Shown: positions 37,724 to 48,979 of the stretch, piece after piece
Position numbering within the stretch: position 1 is the first letter of the stretch
Layout of the letters: every line of letters begins with the position of its first letter
Source: Desmodus rotundus
Lineage: Eukaryota > Chordata > Mammalia > Chiroptera > Phyllostomidae
Direction of reading: 5' to 3'
NCBI RefSeq assembly: GCF_022682495.2
Contig: NC_071390.1
Span: 147,908,583 to 147,972,582 of the forward strand
Length of the DNA: 64,000 nucleotides
Made by a program: the position numbers and the translations under genes
Notes under the pieces: model-generated
What the model saw: only the letters and a program-made list of their open reading frames with translations
What the model was told of the DNA's origin: nothing
Database searches by the model: none

Positions 37724-37781
37724 ATTTCAACAAGAGAAACGTAAGGTTTGTTGGATTCCCACGGCAAAGGAAAGTTCCAAG
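37724..37781 (+). CDS. SVIL: Candidate upstream coding exon of SVIL (exon b)
   Basis: The acceptor has a good pyrimidine tract, tgtttctttccccttAG (37722-37723), and the donor is CCAAG|GTAAAG (37782). The 58-nt exon reads D-FNKRNVRFVGFPRQRKVP with an AG overhang. It is strongly basic (K/R at about 7 of 18 residues) and has no stop in this frame, whereas the intron sequence right after the donor reads TAA. It enters in phase 1 and leaves in phase 2, matching the exon before (36061) and the exon after (43245). Its length is not a multiple of three, so skipping it alone would break the frame. Skipping it together with exon c (150 nt) would not. The function of the basic segment is unknown; a phosphoinositide or acidic-partner contact is only a guess. 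Confidence 0.6.
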
Positions 37782-38885
37782 GTAAAGTGCTCTTTGCTCA
37801 AGGACTCTTGTTTGGAAGATTTGTAAGAGCTTTTTAAATTATCTCCTAAATGTCTAATTTATGCATTTCAGTCTTTGTCAGTATGTTTTCTCTGCAGAGT
37901 CTGATTTGTTAAAATAAGTGAAGCAAGCTAACGTGACAGTGCTTCCAGCCGGCAGAGATTCTGTTTCTGTATTTCATGCTGTTTCTGAGCACTATGTACA
38001 GAGCAGGATGTTGACGTCTCTATAATTGCACTCTGGTGAAGAGCTCTTTTCTTTCTCATACCTGCCTCTAAGCATGGGGTGTCCTTCTGTAATCTGCCCA
38101 TCAAGTGAGGGAGCATGGGATTTTTTTAAGAAAGTTTCACCTTGTTCTTCCTCCCTTTCTCCCTTCTTCCTTCCCTCCCCCCACCCATCCACCCCTCTGT
38201 CCACGTGACTTGGTGCCGGCTCTCTTACCTGTCTGCACCTCATTTCCCTTGGCTGCAGAATATTGTGGGTACTAATTTGATTTACCCAATGTACTAAAAC
38301 TCCATGGTGCGTCATCATTGGTATAAAATAATGTGAAAGTTAAAGTTTGTGGCAAATAAGATAGCTATATCTCAGGAGCTTCTTAGATCACTCCCCCTAA
38401 TAGATTTTGGGTTTTCAGGTGGAGGCACAAGGCTATCATCCCTTACACACAGGTGTGTATCGCAGCCTACACTCCCTTGTGCTGGTAGGACCCAAACCAG
38501 TCTACACCTAACTCCACTCAGATGTTCTTGTTCCTAATGTTTACGTGTGATGTGATGTTTTTTTTTACTAAAAAGGGTTTGCATTTCAATGGCACTGGAA
38601 TAAACAGTTGTCTAACTTCTGTCCTCATCAGGCTGAGCCCGGCTCTGCATTTCAAGTGGCAGAGCTGGTCTCATGAGCGCACAAGAGGGCATGAAGCCTC
38701 GATGAATTTCACCCAAATGTTAGTGTCAGGTTGGCCACAGTGGAAATGAGCCGGGGTCATCAGGGAGGTTGTTTTATTTGACTCGGGAAAACTTACTCTT
38801 CCAGTGCTTGACCCAGTTTCCCCTATTTCTAGTCTTTGCCATGTTTTTAACGGGATAGAAGGCTTATGTTTTACTTTGTTCAGGC

Positions 38886-39205
38886 TTTTCTGACAAAACC
38901 CCATGCACCGGGTGGCTTATAAATAACAGCAGTTCACTCCTCACGGTTCTGCAGGCTGGGAGTCTGAAACCAGGGTGCCGGAATGGTGGTTGCAGAACAC
39001 CACGTTCTTACACCCTCCCTTGGCTGAACAGTCTAGAGGGCTCGCTGGGCCCATAACTGCACTAACCCTGCTCACGAGGGCTCCGCCCTCATGGCCCAGT
39101 CTCTGCCAAGGGCCCACCTCCTGATGTCATCACCTTTGGGGGCTAGGGTTTCAGCACGGGAATCTGAGGGGACACAAACAGTCAGACCACAGCTGCTTAG
39201 TTCCC
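38886..39205. mobile_element. Old interspersed repeat, family unresolved
   Basis: The wording ccgggtggcttataaataacag, cacggttctgcaggctggga, acgagggctccgccctcatgg, cacctcctgatgtcatcacc and ggggacacaaacagtcagacc matches a very common mammalian dispersed repeat that I recognise but cannot assign to a named family without a library search. Confidence 0.65.
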
Positions 39206-40697
39206 AGTGTGTCCCTAGCAGGTTGGCTAGGCTCTGATAGTGGCTAAGAAAAGGGCATACATGGGAAGGGAGACAGGAAGGTATTACTTATTGAAGGATA
39301 GGAAAAGCAGAAAGTATGAAGGTCAGACACTCCTGTGGAGAGTGGCTCAGAGGAACACAGCTGTTCTAACATGCTGGGTATTAGTCGGCGTATACCTGTG
39401 AAAGCGATGGCCTGCTTGCCAAGGAACTAAGTGTAAATGTGCTGGAGATATAAGAACCTGTCTCCTTCAAGGAAATGGAGTCAACCAGAGACCAGAGGTG
39501 AAACTACGAGCTAATGGGTTAGGGATTCCCATGTCTTGTAATTTGAACTTCAGCAGGAGAGGGAACAGATTGCAGGGGAGCCTCTCACAGCGTGGGTGCT
39601 AAATAATCGTTGTACTGGTAGATCCTACGTTTTGTGAGAGGTAGAAGGTAGTGACAGCAGGATATACCCTGCCCTCACTTTAATGAAATTACCCTTTGTC
39701 GCTACTGCAGGACATTAAAGTAGGTTACTGGGACACATTTTTAAAAATTATCACAGAGGCAGGGGGCAGTCTCAGATTATGGAAGCAGAGGGAAGGAGGT
39801 GGAAGTATTAAAAAATTAGTGAGAATGAGCACTATTTCAGAGGAGATGAAGATAGATTAAAAAATGCAAAAGATACCTCTTAATATTAGACACTTCTAAA
39901 ATAATAATTCAAAAAAATTCAGACTAGCATTTACTTTAGTTACATAAGGGAGATGGTTTATATAGAAATGTGGGACCCTTTGGTTGAGCTGTGGCAGCCC
40001 ACCAAGGCCTGCAGAGGTTGTCGGGGCTGCGATCCCATCTCACGGAGGGGAAGACGGGTGAGGAAGAGCCTGACTCAGCATCAGGGCTCAGGGCGTGAAG
40101 TCAGCTCTCCTGGGAGTCTGGAGCAGGCCCTGACAGTCACGCTGCCCTGGTGCCCCCGACTCAGGAAAGTGAGAGCAGGTGATGTTAGGGCTCTTTCGGG
40201 CATGTGTGTTTCATCAGCCCTTAGTGATCAGAAGGGGTTACTCACTCACAGCTGGCTCAGAATCCTTTACCGGTTGTCTTGCCTGCATTTCCACTGCGGA
40301 CTGTGCCCTTGGGCATAGAAGCCCCAGGGAAGAGACATAACTCTTCAAAACCTGGTTCGTGTAGGCTTGAGGGGTCTTGCTTTGGTCACAGCTTTCGTGA
40401 CGTTCAGAGCCACGCTTTCTTACCCATTCTCCTCATTCTTCTTATCCGCTCATCTGCTTCCTCAGAAGTTATCCATCGTTTAGTGGGAATGACAGAGACA
40501 GAGGTAATAGGAGCAACAGGAAAATATGAAGACAGCCACACGGATTCTAATAATAAAAGTTTACCTTCAAGGTGGAGACCTAATGGCGGAATATGCGTAT
40601 CATGCCGATGTTTTCATTCACGTATGCAAGGCGAGCAAAGACAGTAAGGAGAGACGTTTTCCCAATCGCGCATTCTAAAGATGAAAGAAGGAAATGA

Positions 40698-40720
40698 AGG
40701 GAGGGAGGGAGGGAGGGAGG
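40698..40720. repeat. (GGGA)n short tandem repeat
   Basis: Six near-perfect gggagggagg units following a purine-rich lead-in (40684-40698). Confidence 0.85.
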
Positions 40721-43244
40721 AAGCTTATAACTGATGTTCTTAAATATATGCCCTTCTAATTATCCTCAGTATTTGTCATTCTTTTTGCCTCCACCATGTC
40801 AACAGTAGATAAAGTGTGTACAGGAAATACTTCAGCGTGAGCTGTAGCATGTGTTGAAAGTGTTTTATTGTAGTTATTCATTCAGCACGTATGTATTGAT
40901 TTGCACAACTGCTTGTACAAATCAACAATTTTAGTAAAAATGAGATACTTGTAATGTGTTCTACAAACAGGAGAACAGGATACAATGTGAGCGAAAAACA
41001 GAGGTGTGTAATGTAGATCCGGTGGGCCAGGCAGTGGGTCAGGGGGTTCTTCCTTCAGGAGATGACCTTACCCTGAGGCCCAGGCCAGGAGAGGACTCAG
41101 CCAGGATGGGAGGAGAGCCGGAGAGGAGAGCATTCAGGGGGAGGAGGTGCATTTACAGGGAACCTTGTCAGAGAGGCGTGAGAGGCGTTCCTGCCAGCGC
41201 TGGGTTCTCCATTGGTTTCCACCGGCTGCGGGGGCTGTGCCGTCTGCTGGTGCTGGCACTGTCCGCGGCTTGTTTCAGGAAAGCAAGTGGCTGTGGAGCC
41301 AGCGGCTGTCGGGTGCCCACTTGTGAACTCACCCCTGTAAACGTCCAGCAAAATGTTTAACTCAGGGTGATGTCTCAGTCTTCACTAGTGGCTTTATTAA
41401 GCTTTTTGATAAGCAGGAAAAGGGAGAGGAATAGAAACATGCAGATATTTATTTTTGAAAATAGGAGATAATAATTGTAACCCAAAGTCAATGGCTTAAG
41501 AAGCTGAATATTTCAGGGATTGCATCATTTTGTTTTAATATAGATTTTTCTCCCTGAGATTTTAGTTTCCCAAAGAAAGTGCAGAACAGTATGAAGATAT
41601 TTAAACAATCAGTTTATCAATCAAAATAGCATGTCGTTCCTTAACTAGAGCACATTTCAGCAGCTATTTCATTCGTTAGGTTCACATTAAACGTAGCTCT
41701 GGATAAAACCCTGAAAGGGGTCTTTACTGCACTACAGTTCACTGTGGAGAAGTCAGTGCCGATTCTAAGTTTCTCATCGAAGCTGATGGTGTAGGGTCTT
41801 TTTAAGCCATCCGGAGTGTGGTTAATAAACACTACTTATTCTCCAGGCTTCTATTAAATGATATGAATACATGGCACTCCTACTTATGAATGGAAGTCAT
41901 ACTACATTCATCAGCAATAACTAAGGCTTCTGATGAACTTGGTCGTGGGAAGATGGGGTGGTGTGCCATGCTGTGGAATGTGTGGAAGTTCCTCAACATT
42001 TAATTTATATGTGGGGTATAGATTATCCATGTATCCCACTGATACAGTATGCACAGCACCTTCCTCTGTCCGTCTTGGGCCTCTGTGAGGTGCACCTGCA
42101 GAGCACAAACACCAGCGGAGGAAGTACACAGGGAAGGCCAGCTTCACATTGAGTGCGTTTTCAGGCCAATGGGTCACCTCTCTGGAGGTGATCATATCAT
42201 GGGGGAATATCAGTTTTCTGGCTTCCTAGGTTGGTTTTCTTCTGTCGAGTCAGGCGACTCCGTGGCCCATTCGGGGCATATGCCCACGGGAAACCGCGGA
42301 GTTGGGCGCACAGCGGTCTTGGGGCCCCAACTGCGCGCAGCGTCAGAGCAGGCGCTGGATTTGTATCTCACGTAGTCTTCCAGCCAAATGTGCGTTCTTG
42401 GGGAAGTCACTTACCAGTGTCCTAGTCTGTAAACCAAGGATAATAGTTCGGGGGTGTGCTGGAGCCGGCTCACGGTGCCCATCGCAGCCAGAGTGCCTCT
42501 CTTCCAGTTTGGAGCTCGTGGTGGAGAGTGTTCACACTACCAGCTAATGATGCGAAGCAAGTGGTTTTGGGGGCGGGGTGGGGGGGGAGGTGCGCAAGAG
42601 GAGGCAGGCAGTTGTTAGACATTTATCAGAGCGGCACTTGGCTCCTACCTCTCAGCGTCTGGTGAAGGTAACTGAGGTAACACACGGAATTCGCTTAGCA
42701 CAGCAGGAAAGCGCAGAGCAGGTGCGCAGTCCCTTTATTCTCCTCCCCTTTCATTTCCTCTGTGTTTCTTCCCAAACACATTAGACCTTTCACCATGCTG
42801 TTATTTCTTGGTTGTTGGGAGGCATTCGTTACTTTAATATAATTTCAAATCAGGAAAGCATGTATCACCTAGACAAGTTGCCGATTTTCTGAGGAAGAAA
42901 GTGTAGCACAGAAAGGTCAAGTGATTAATCCAAGCCCAAACAGCCACTGGCGGCGCTAGAACAGGTGGTCCGTCTGAATGATGTTTTTCCCCCATGGGCC
43001 ATACCACCAGCCTGTGAATGCAGTGATTTAGTTGTACCAAAAAGTCATATTAACATAACTGTAAGTAAATGAAAAAAATTACGTTAGTTCCCCCAAATAA
43101 AACTTTTTTCTTACAATCTATGTACACATATTTGATTATATATAGCGGTAGCATTCCACTATTTTACATTCTGCACATTTTTACTAGGTATCACATATCT
43201 TGCTTTAAATCGACAAAGCATTTTATTAATGGAGAAATTTTTAG

Positions 43245-43336
43245 CTTTCAGAAAGAGTTCTTGCTTGAAGATAAAGAACAACTTGCTAAGTGCACAAGAA
43301 GAAGTGATGCTAAGCTTTTAACTGCACTTCCTAAAG
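43245..43336 (+). CDS. SVIL: Candidate upstream coding exon of SVIL (exon c)
   Basis: The 92-nt exon reads S-FQKEFLLEDKEQLAKCTRR and then SDAKLLTALPK plus one base. It ends at the donor AAAG|GTAAGA (43337). The acceptor is tandem: tttttAG|cttt at 43243-43244 and ctttcAG|aaa at 43250-43251. Only the first keeps the frame coming from exon b (AG+C = Ser). The second would shift the frame and reach a stop within this exon. A branch-point-like ttattaat lies about 20 bases upstream. The phase-1 end joins the exon at 45502 to give GTT (Val). The peptide is charged and probably helical. The surrounding intron is AT-rich and not obviously repetitive. Unrecognised by memory; supported by splice phases. 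Confidence 0.6.
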
Positions 43337-45281
43337 GTAAGACTGATTTCTAAATGGCGGACCAGTGTCCCGGGCATCCAACAATTGTGTTATCTGGTTT
43401 TCTTTCAGAATTCTTTACCTAACCTCCAGCTGGGATTCTCCTTGCGTCCCTTTCTGCCTCATCCAAGAATCAACCTCAATTAAGAGACCTCTATTCTTGC
43501 ATTTTTTAATCCTCACCTTTCTATGTGTTCCTTCCCTTGCATTTTAAGCACCCACAAGTTTTCCCTGGAGGCTGAGTGGGGAGGTTATGAGAGGGTTCGT
43601 AGACTCAACCCTACCTTGTCTCTCCTAGCTTCTCCCATCTCGGTGAGTCCTGCTCATGCACCCATTTCTTCTCCCCCCAGCCTCTGCCTGGCCTCTTGAT
43701 GTTTTCTGGTGCTGTGGCATTTCCGCTTAGTATCGGTAGCTCCCATCGAGCTACACACTGCACCACGAGCACCGACCGTCTCTTCTTCATCTCTCTTCTT
43801 CCCCAAGTAGGCAGTCGTGTTTGGTGAATTAGTATTTTCATTAGTGAAAGTGCACATGCAGTAAAATATTTTCGTTTGCTATCAGCCGAGAACCCCTAGT
43901 TTTGCCTGTGCCGTGATAGGAATATACACCATTTCAGTTCATCCATTCAAAGGCTTCTGTTGAGGCATGAGCTTAAGAAATACCTTTCAGAGCACTTGGA
44001 ATTTGGTTTCACTAGCTTCTTGAGCAGTCATCTAAAAAATACAGCTCCATTCTCCACTTTGGGGATTTAAATAAATAATCGATACTCTTTGGTTTAAATC
44101 ATCCTTGAAAATATTTTCAAAATAAGTGCTACCAGCCATTAAAGTTTTATCACCATAATCTCACTAGAGCTAATCTGTTAACTGGGAGGCTATCATTAGC
44201 CAAGCTCCCGCAGCAGGCAGCGGGGCGGAGGCACCATTATCATTGTACCCATGTCTTCTAAACAGGGACATACTCGACATATTAGACACTGAGGGCAGGC
44301 ACACCTCTGCCTCTAGTCACTCTGGTTCCTGGGGAGCCCAGGTGAGAGAGAGACTCTTCTGAAGCCAACAGTCTTAGCAAAAGTCAACCTAACCTAAATT
44401 TTAAGGTGGCTATCATTTAAAAGTAAATTAAAAACAAAGCTTGTATCTCTGAACACAATCAAAGTACAGTATAAAAGCCATGCACACGTGTGTGTGTCTG
44501 TGTGTATGTGCTTTTGACTCATGACTAAAAATGACCACTCTAAAAAAAACAAGTGGAAATTGAAGCAGTTGAAAATTACATTCCATGTATTCATACCCCC
44601 TTTTTTGAATTACTTTGACTCAGCCTTTCAAGAAGTTTGTGGCCCCCGGGCTGACAGTGACTTCTCTCTCCCACCCCTTCCCGAATTTTCAATAAGAGCC
44701 ACTCTCAGATGAGCCTCTGTGAATTCACATGACTGAGGAGGCGGCCAGAAGAGAGACCTTTATTCTCCACAAAATTGGGCCATTTCTCCAAAGAAACAAT
44801 TATTTGGCTTCTTAGTAATACCCTTGTAGTCAGTATCACATGAGGCCCTGCCAACATCAGCACAGCACGTACCAGGTCCTCCCGTGCTGCTGGGAGAATC
44901 ACAGTAATTACTTTATCCATCATGCACCGAAATTACAGCATTTCCTTCCAGTGAAAGCCTGTAGGAGAGGCTGAGGAGTTGCGTTCTTCTGCGTGCTGCG
45001 TCGGTTCCCGCTGGAAACACAATTAGGTAGTTACAGATATTTACAGGTTAAATGATAGGGTGCAACAGGAGTGCTGTGGCCTGCCAGTTGTAGTTTGCTG
45101 GTGGGCATGTGGTAGGGGGAGGTAAAAGCTGAAAATGTTTCCTAAATCTAATAACAGTTAAAGATAGTTCCTGAGATTTCTGCTTGCTAAAGGGATCTTA
45201 CTGGTTAGGCCTCCCCCGGGCTCCCCTGCATGAAACGGCTTGTTGTCATCACTTTGCCCCTTACTTTCACAGTTTTACTAC

Positions 45282-45306
45282 TGTGTGTGTGTGCGTGTGT
45301 GTGTGC
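45282..45306. repeat. (GT)n microsatellite with one interruption
   Basis: tgtgtgtgtgtgcgtgtgtgtgtg; about 200 bases upstream of the start-codon exon. Confidence 0.9.
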
Positions 45307-45309
45307 ACC

Positions 45310-45455
45310 TCTCATTTGGCACCTGCCTCCCTCACTAGAAGGCAACTTCCAGGGAGGCAAGAACTGTGTTACCTGGTGTGTCGCCGTTACACGGGGAGCC
45401 AAGAACAGCAGTAGGAATTCAAGAAATATATGTTGCCCGAATGAGTAAAATGAAT
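45310..45455 (+). mobile_element. L2 LINE 3' end fragment
   Basis: Wording agaaggcaacttccagggag, gcaagaactgtgttacctgg and gaattcaagaaatatatgttgcccgaatgagt matches the L2 3' terminus, only 47 bases before the SVIL exon acceptor. Confidence 0.65.
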
Positions 45456-45501
45456 GGATGACTAGTAAAGGCTGGACTCTCTTTTTATTCTTTTGTTTTA
45501 G

Positions 45502-45559
45502 TTGCAGAACTAAGAAAAATCTTTGAACCAAAGAGGAAAGAATTTTTAGAAATGAAAAG
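45502..45559 (+). CDS. SVIL: SVIL exon carrying the canonical start codon (MKR), open upstream in frame
   Basis: The canonical supervillin start ATG is at 45552 (context agaaATGa, G at -3). It is followed by AAA and AG, split by the donor AAAAG|GTAAGT (45560), and the remainder of Arg3 is at 45670. The exon has two in-frame tandem acceptors six bases apart, after ttttAG (45501) and after ttgcAG (45507), both behind a T-rich tract. Read with a phase-1 predecessor, the 50 bases before the ATG contain no stop and give (V)AELRKIFEPKRKEFLE, which continues directly into [15 protein letters not shown] as one long charged helix-like stretch. In the canonical mRNA these 50 bases would be 5' UTR. The identity of the exon is secure because of the ATG-AAA-AG junction; the coding status of its first 50 bases is inferred. 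Confidence 0.88.
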
Positions 45560-45634
45560 GTAAGTTCTATATTGTATGCAAATAGCAAGTAGAAGAACTT
45601 GGCAAATCAGTATTCAGTTCTCCCTTAGAATTGA

Positions 45635-45871
<237 letters not shown>

Positions 45872-46059
45872 TAGTCTTGTTCACCCCAGGGTATTGAAGA
45901 GTGAGAAGGTTCACAAAGTGAGTTGTGTAGATGCAATTATATTGTTACGCATATGTGTTAAAAACTTCAACAACACATTCATGTCAGCTCTGCGCTGCCT
46001 CACAGGAGTGGTCCTCCAGGATCACAACAGTGGCACACTGTAGGGCATTTGAGGACTAC

Positions 46060-46200
46060 TTATTTCTCCCTCTAACCTAGTACCCCTCAAGGCCAGGCAC
46101 TGTGTCTCTCTCTTCACACCCTCAGGGCCCTGGCACAGGACCTGCTTGCTGTCAGACATCCCCAGTAAAAGTTTGTTTGGTAAAGGACTGAATGAGATGT
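46060..46200 (+). mobile_element. L2 LINE 3' end fragment
   Basis: caaggccaggcactgtgtctc, ggccctggcacaggacctgc and aaaagtttgtttggtaaaggactgaatga match the degraded L2 terminus. Confidence 0.55.
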
Positions 46201-46799
46201 GTTTAAACAGAACGCCCAACTACCCAGCACAGGGCACAGCGGCTCTTGGGAAGGAACGTTAGGGCAAAGCTGGCCCTTGAATGATTAGGGTTGTCACTCT
46301 ATGTGTTTATGTAACAAACATTCTATTTAAATTATCTTTATATGTATAATTTTAAATGCATTGCATATATATTTCATATTGAACAGTATGTCAGACATGA
46401 CTTAGCTTTGCCTTGACTACTCACTCATTGTTGGTGGCATCAAATATTCGACTTGACCTTGGAAGAACGTGACACACTCAGGGCTATTCTTTCCACCCCC
46501 ATCCCTGGCTTTGCAGCTTTGTGATGCTGCTTTTTATAGCCAGTGTTTTCTCATTTCTTCCTCAGAAAGGGTTGCTGATCTTACCTCCTGATGTTAGTGG
46601 TTTGCTTATCTCTACAGTTTCTCATCTTTTATGACGGGTAAACTAGAGAGCTAAGATCTTAAAAATTCCATCATGAAGAATCAAGAATAGACAGAGTACC
46701 AGGTTTATGGCCAGAAACAAACCCTAGGGTATGTAAAATGTGAATCTGTGGATTGCCTAATCATGTAAGCATCCATGCTAGTGAGAAACGGGAGGGTTA

Positions 46800-47760
46800 T
46801 TTAATGAAACGGTCTTGGAAAAATTGATTGTTGTGGGGTGGGGAAAGGGAACATGTTTCTCTTCTCACTTCACACTGAACACAAAAGTGAGTTCCCATTA
46901 ACTACATGATTAATTTCATTAAAACTGAAAACATGAAAACATAGGTGAATACATAATCCAAGTTAAATGGAAAAGTTATTTCAAAACACAGAAACAGCTG
47001 TTGCAATCACAGATGACCAGGTCAGTTGATTTCACTACACAACAATTAACACCTGTACTCCGAAGAAAATCTCACAGGTAGACTTTTTAAGAAAATTAAA
47101 CACGCACATTTGAAAACATTTATAAGATAAAGAGTCACGTTCCTATATATGTTTACACCAACCAATAAAAGTGAATTAATAGAATACAGAGCAATAAGCT
47201 TGACCAGACTCGTATTCTTTTTCAGGTAAGAAAAAGATAATACAAATGGCTAGTAAACAACTGAAATAGCATTTATTCTCTTTTTCTGGCAATCAGAGGA
47301 CAGTTTTTAAATTAACACGCAGTGTTTATAGGAGAGCATACATTGCAGATCGAAGTGTAAATCGATGCAGACTTTACAGACATTAATTTGACAGGCTTGC
47401 ATGTGTCTCAGAGTGTTCTACCTGCAGATTAAGCAATGTTACAAGTGTATTGTGATAGTAATCAGAAAAAATCAGACTGATTAAAAGTTAGAAACAATTT
47501 AAATGCCCAGTTATAAGAAATGGGTTAAATTAATTATGGAATACCTATTATGTAGAATATTATGAAGCCTTAAAAGAATGGTGTCTTCAAAATAAGATTT
47601 CCAAATACAGGAAAATGTTTTATATAGATAGAACATGAATGTTATATAAAATAAGCTATTTTATATAGAAAAGAAGAAATCAGTTATGTAAATGAGTAGA
47701 AGGTCTATGTAGAAATGTTTGGTAAATTACCAATGTATTTATTATTCATTATTATAAATT
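46800..47760 (+). mobile_element. L1 LINE fragment (ORF2 end and 3' part)
   Basis: Diverged L1 wording: gtcttggaaaaattgattgt, cacaaaagtgagttcccatta, gaaaacataggtgaatacat, caatttaaatgcccagttat, aattaatggaatacctatt (approximate) and gaatattatgaagccttaaa. Many breaks; not functional. Confidence 0.65.
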
Positions 47761-48321
47761 AGTGACGACTGGTGACTGGTGTTATGACAGACACTTTCTA
47801 TATCAAACATGTGTGCCATAACTGGAGAAATCCACCTCTGTGTTAAAAACACACAACAACAGCCTGGTAAATACGGACATGGGCATATCGTTACGGTTAC
47901 TCTCAGATCCCGTGAAACCACAATCCCTCACTTGTCAGATTGCAGCAGTTCAAATGTCTGTTATCTTTTTCTAGAGGACTCTGAACTCGTCCTCTGGCCT
48001 CACACATGAAATATTAAACTCAAAAACAAAAACAGTAAGTCAATAAGGAGCAGTAGCTCTGGGCGAGAACTGACGGGCTCTTGGGAGTGAGGGACTGAGT
48101 TTTAGTTCATCCCAGGCTTTACATGGCTTGCAGAGCCCATGGGACATTCCAGCCTTCATGCATTTCACTGCAGATCCCAGGTAAACCATTCACATAACTA
48201 CACCTGTGTGAGAAACTGGCCCTTCAAGTGTGCGTGCTCAAGTGTGCACTGTGTATGAAACAGTATGGTAAATATGCCTTTGCTTAAATCTGCATTGATT
48301 ATCCATTTGATCTTCTTGTAG

Positions 48322-48979
48322 GCCGATCAAATGAAGAGGAAGAAACTTCTGACTCTTCGTTAGAAAAGCAGACGCAACCTAAACACTGCCCAGAAACCTC
48401 AGGGGTCCATGGTGACTCAGGTATCATGGACACCCAGAGTCTGGAGTCCAAAGCCGAAAGGATCGCAAGGTACAAAGCAGAGAGGAGACGGCAGCTGGCA
48501 GAAAAATATGGGCTAGTTCTGGACTCCGAGGCAGACTCTGAATCTCCGTCTCGATACACCAAGCCCAGGAGGGAGCTAGATGCTGTTGAGAAAAGGGGAG
48601 GGAAAAGCGAAAGGCCGGCTGAGTCAAGCAAAGACTTCAGCTCTTCGTATTCCAGGGCTGAGATCCCAGGGCTCAGGACCAGTGTGGCTGAATCCCAGGA
48701 CTACACCCTCCATGCCAGGGACAGTGTTGTCAACTCGGAGGTGCTGCTCAACATGGAAAACCAAAGACGAGGTCAAGAGCTGAGTGCCACTGGGCAGCAG
48801 GCCCATGAACTGCCCCCCACACTTGAGAGTTCCTCATCCTTCCCGTTCTCCGGACAAGACTGCTCCTTCAGTGAAGTGCCAAGGTCCCCAAAGCACAGCG
48901 TGCCCCTCTCCTCACCTGGGCAGCCAGCCTCCCCAAGCCATTCTGGTGACCCGCCACTCCCCTCTGAGGCTCGATCCAG
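48322..48979 (+). CDS. SVIL: SVIL large coding exon, residues about 54-273
   Basis: The acceptor is gatcttcttgtAG (48320-48321) and the donor is TCCAG|GTAAGC (48980). The 658-nt exon opens with [18 protein letters not shown] and contains [18 protein letters not shown] and QLAEKYGL, hallmark supervillin motifs. A Ser/Pro-rich disordered stretch follows, with [13 protein letters not shown] and a final [11 protein letters not shown]. It spans the end of the myosin-II-binding segment and the start of the first F-actin-binding segment (human about residues 171-342, from memory). Between GVHGDS and MDTQSLESK there are only two residues (GI). The human sequence I remember has several more there, and the mouse also has a short form, so this is a normal variable spot. 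It leaves in phase 2, matching 63227. No lesion is seen. Confidence 0.97.

Larger units (their letters stand above)
37782..43244 (+). other. SVIL: Intron between candidate exons b and c
   Basis: 5.5 kb, GT...AG bounded. It contains an old repeat of unresolved family at 38886-39205, a GGGA tract (40698-40720) and a short CpG-dense patch (42240-42360). No further exon of compatible phase was noticed. Confidence 0.45.
43337..45501 (+). other. SVIL: Intron between candidate exon c and the start-codon exon
   Basis: 2.2 kb, GT...AG bounded. It holds a GT microsatellite and an L2 3' end close to the 3' splice site. 43900-44170 is AT-rich single-copy sequence with conserved-looking character, but this cannot be tested here. 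Confidence 0.6.

Noticed and set aside
42210..42425. Overlapping open frames in the CpG-dense patch as a coding exon
   Set aside because: Several frames are open only because GC-rich DNA lacks stops; no splice-phase match to SVIL and no homology.
43252..43336. Using the stronger-looking ctttcAG acceptor for exon c
   Set aside because: With exons a and b it puts a stop into the exon; kept only as an alternative splice outcome, not as the main model.
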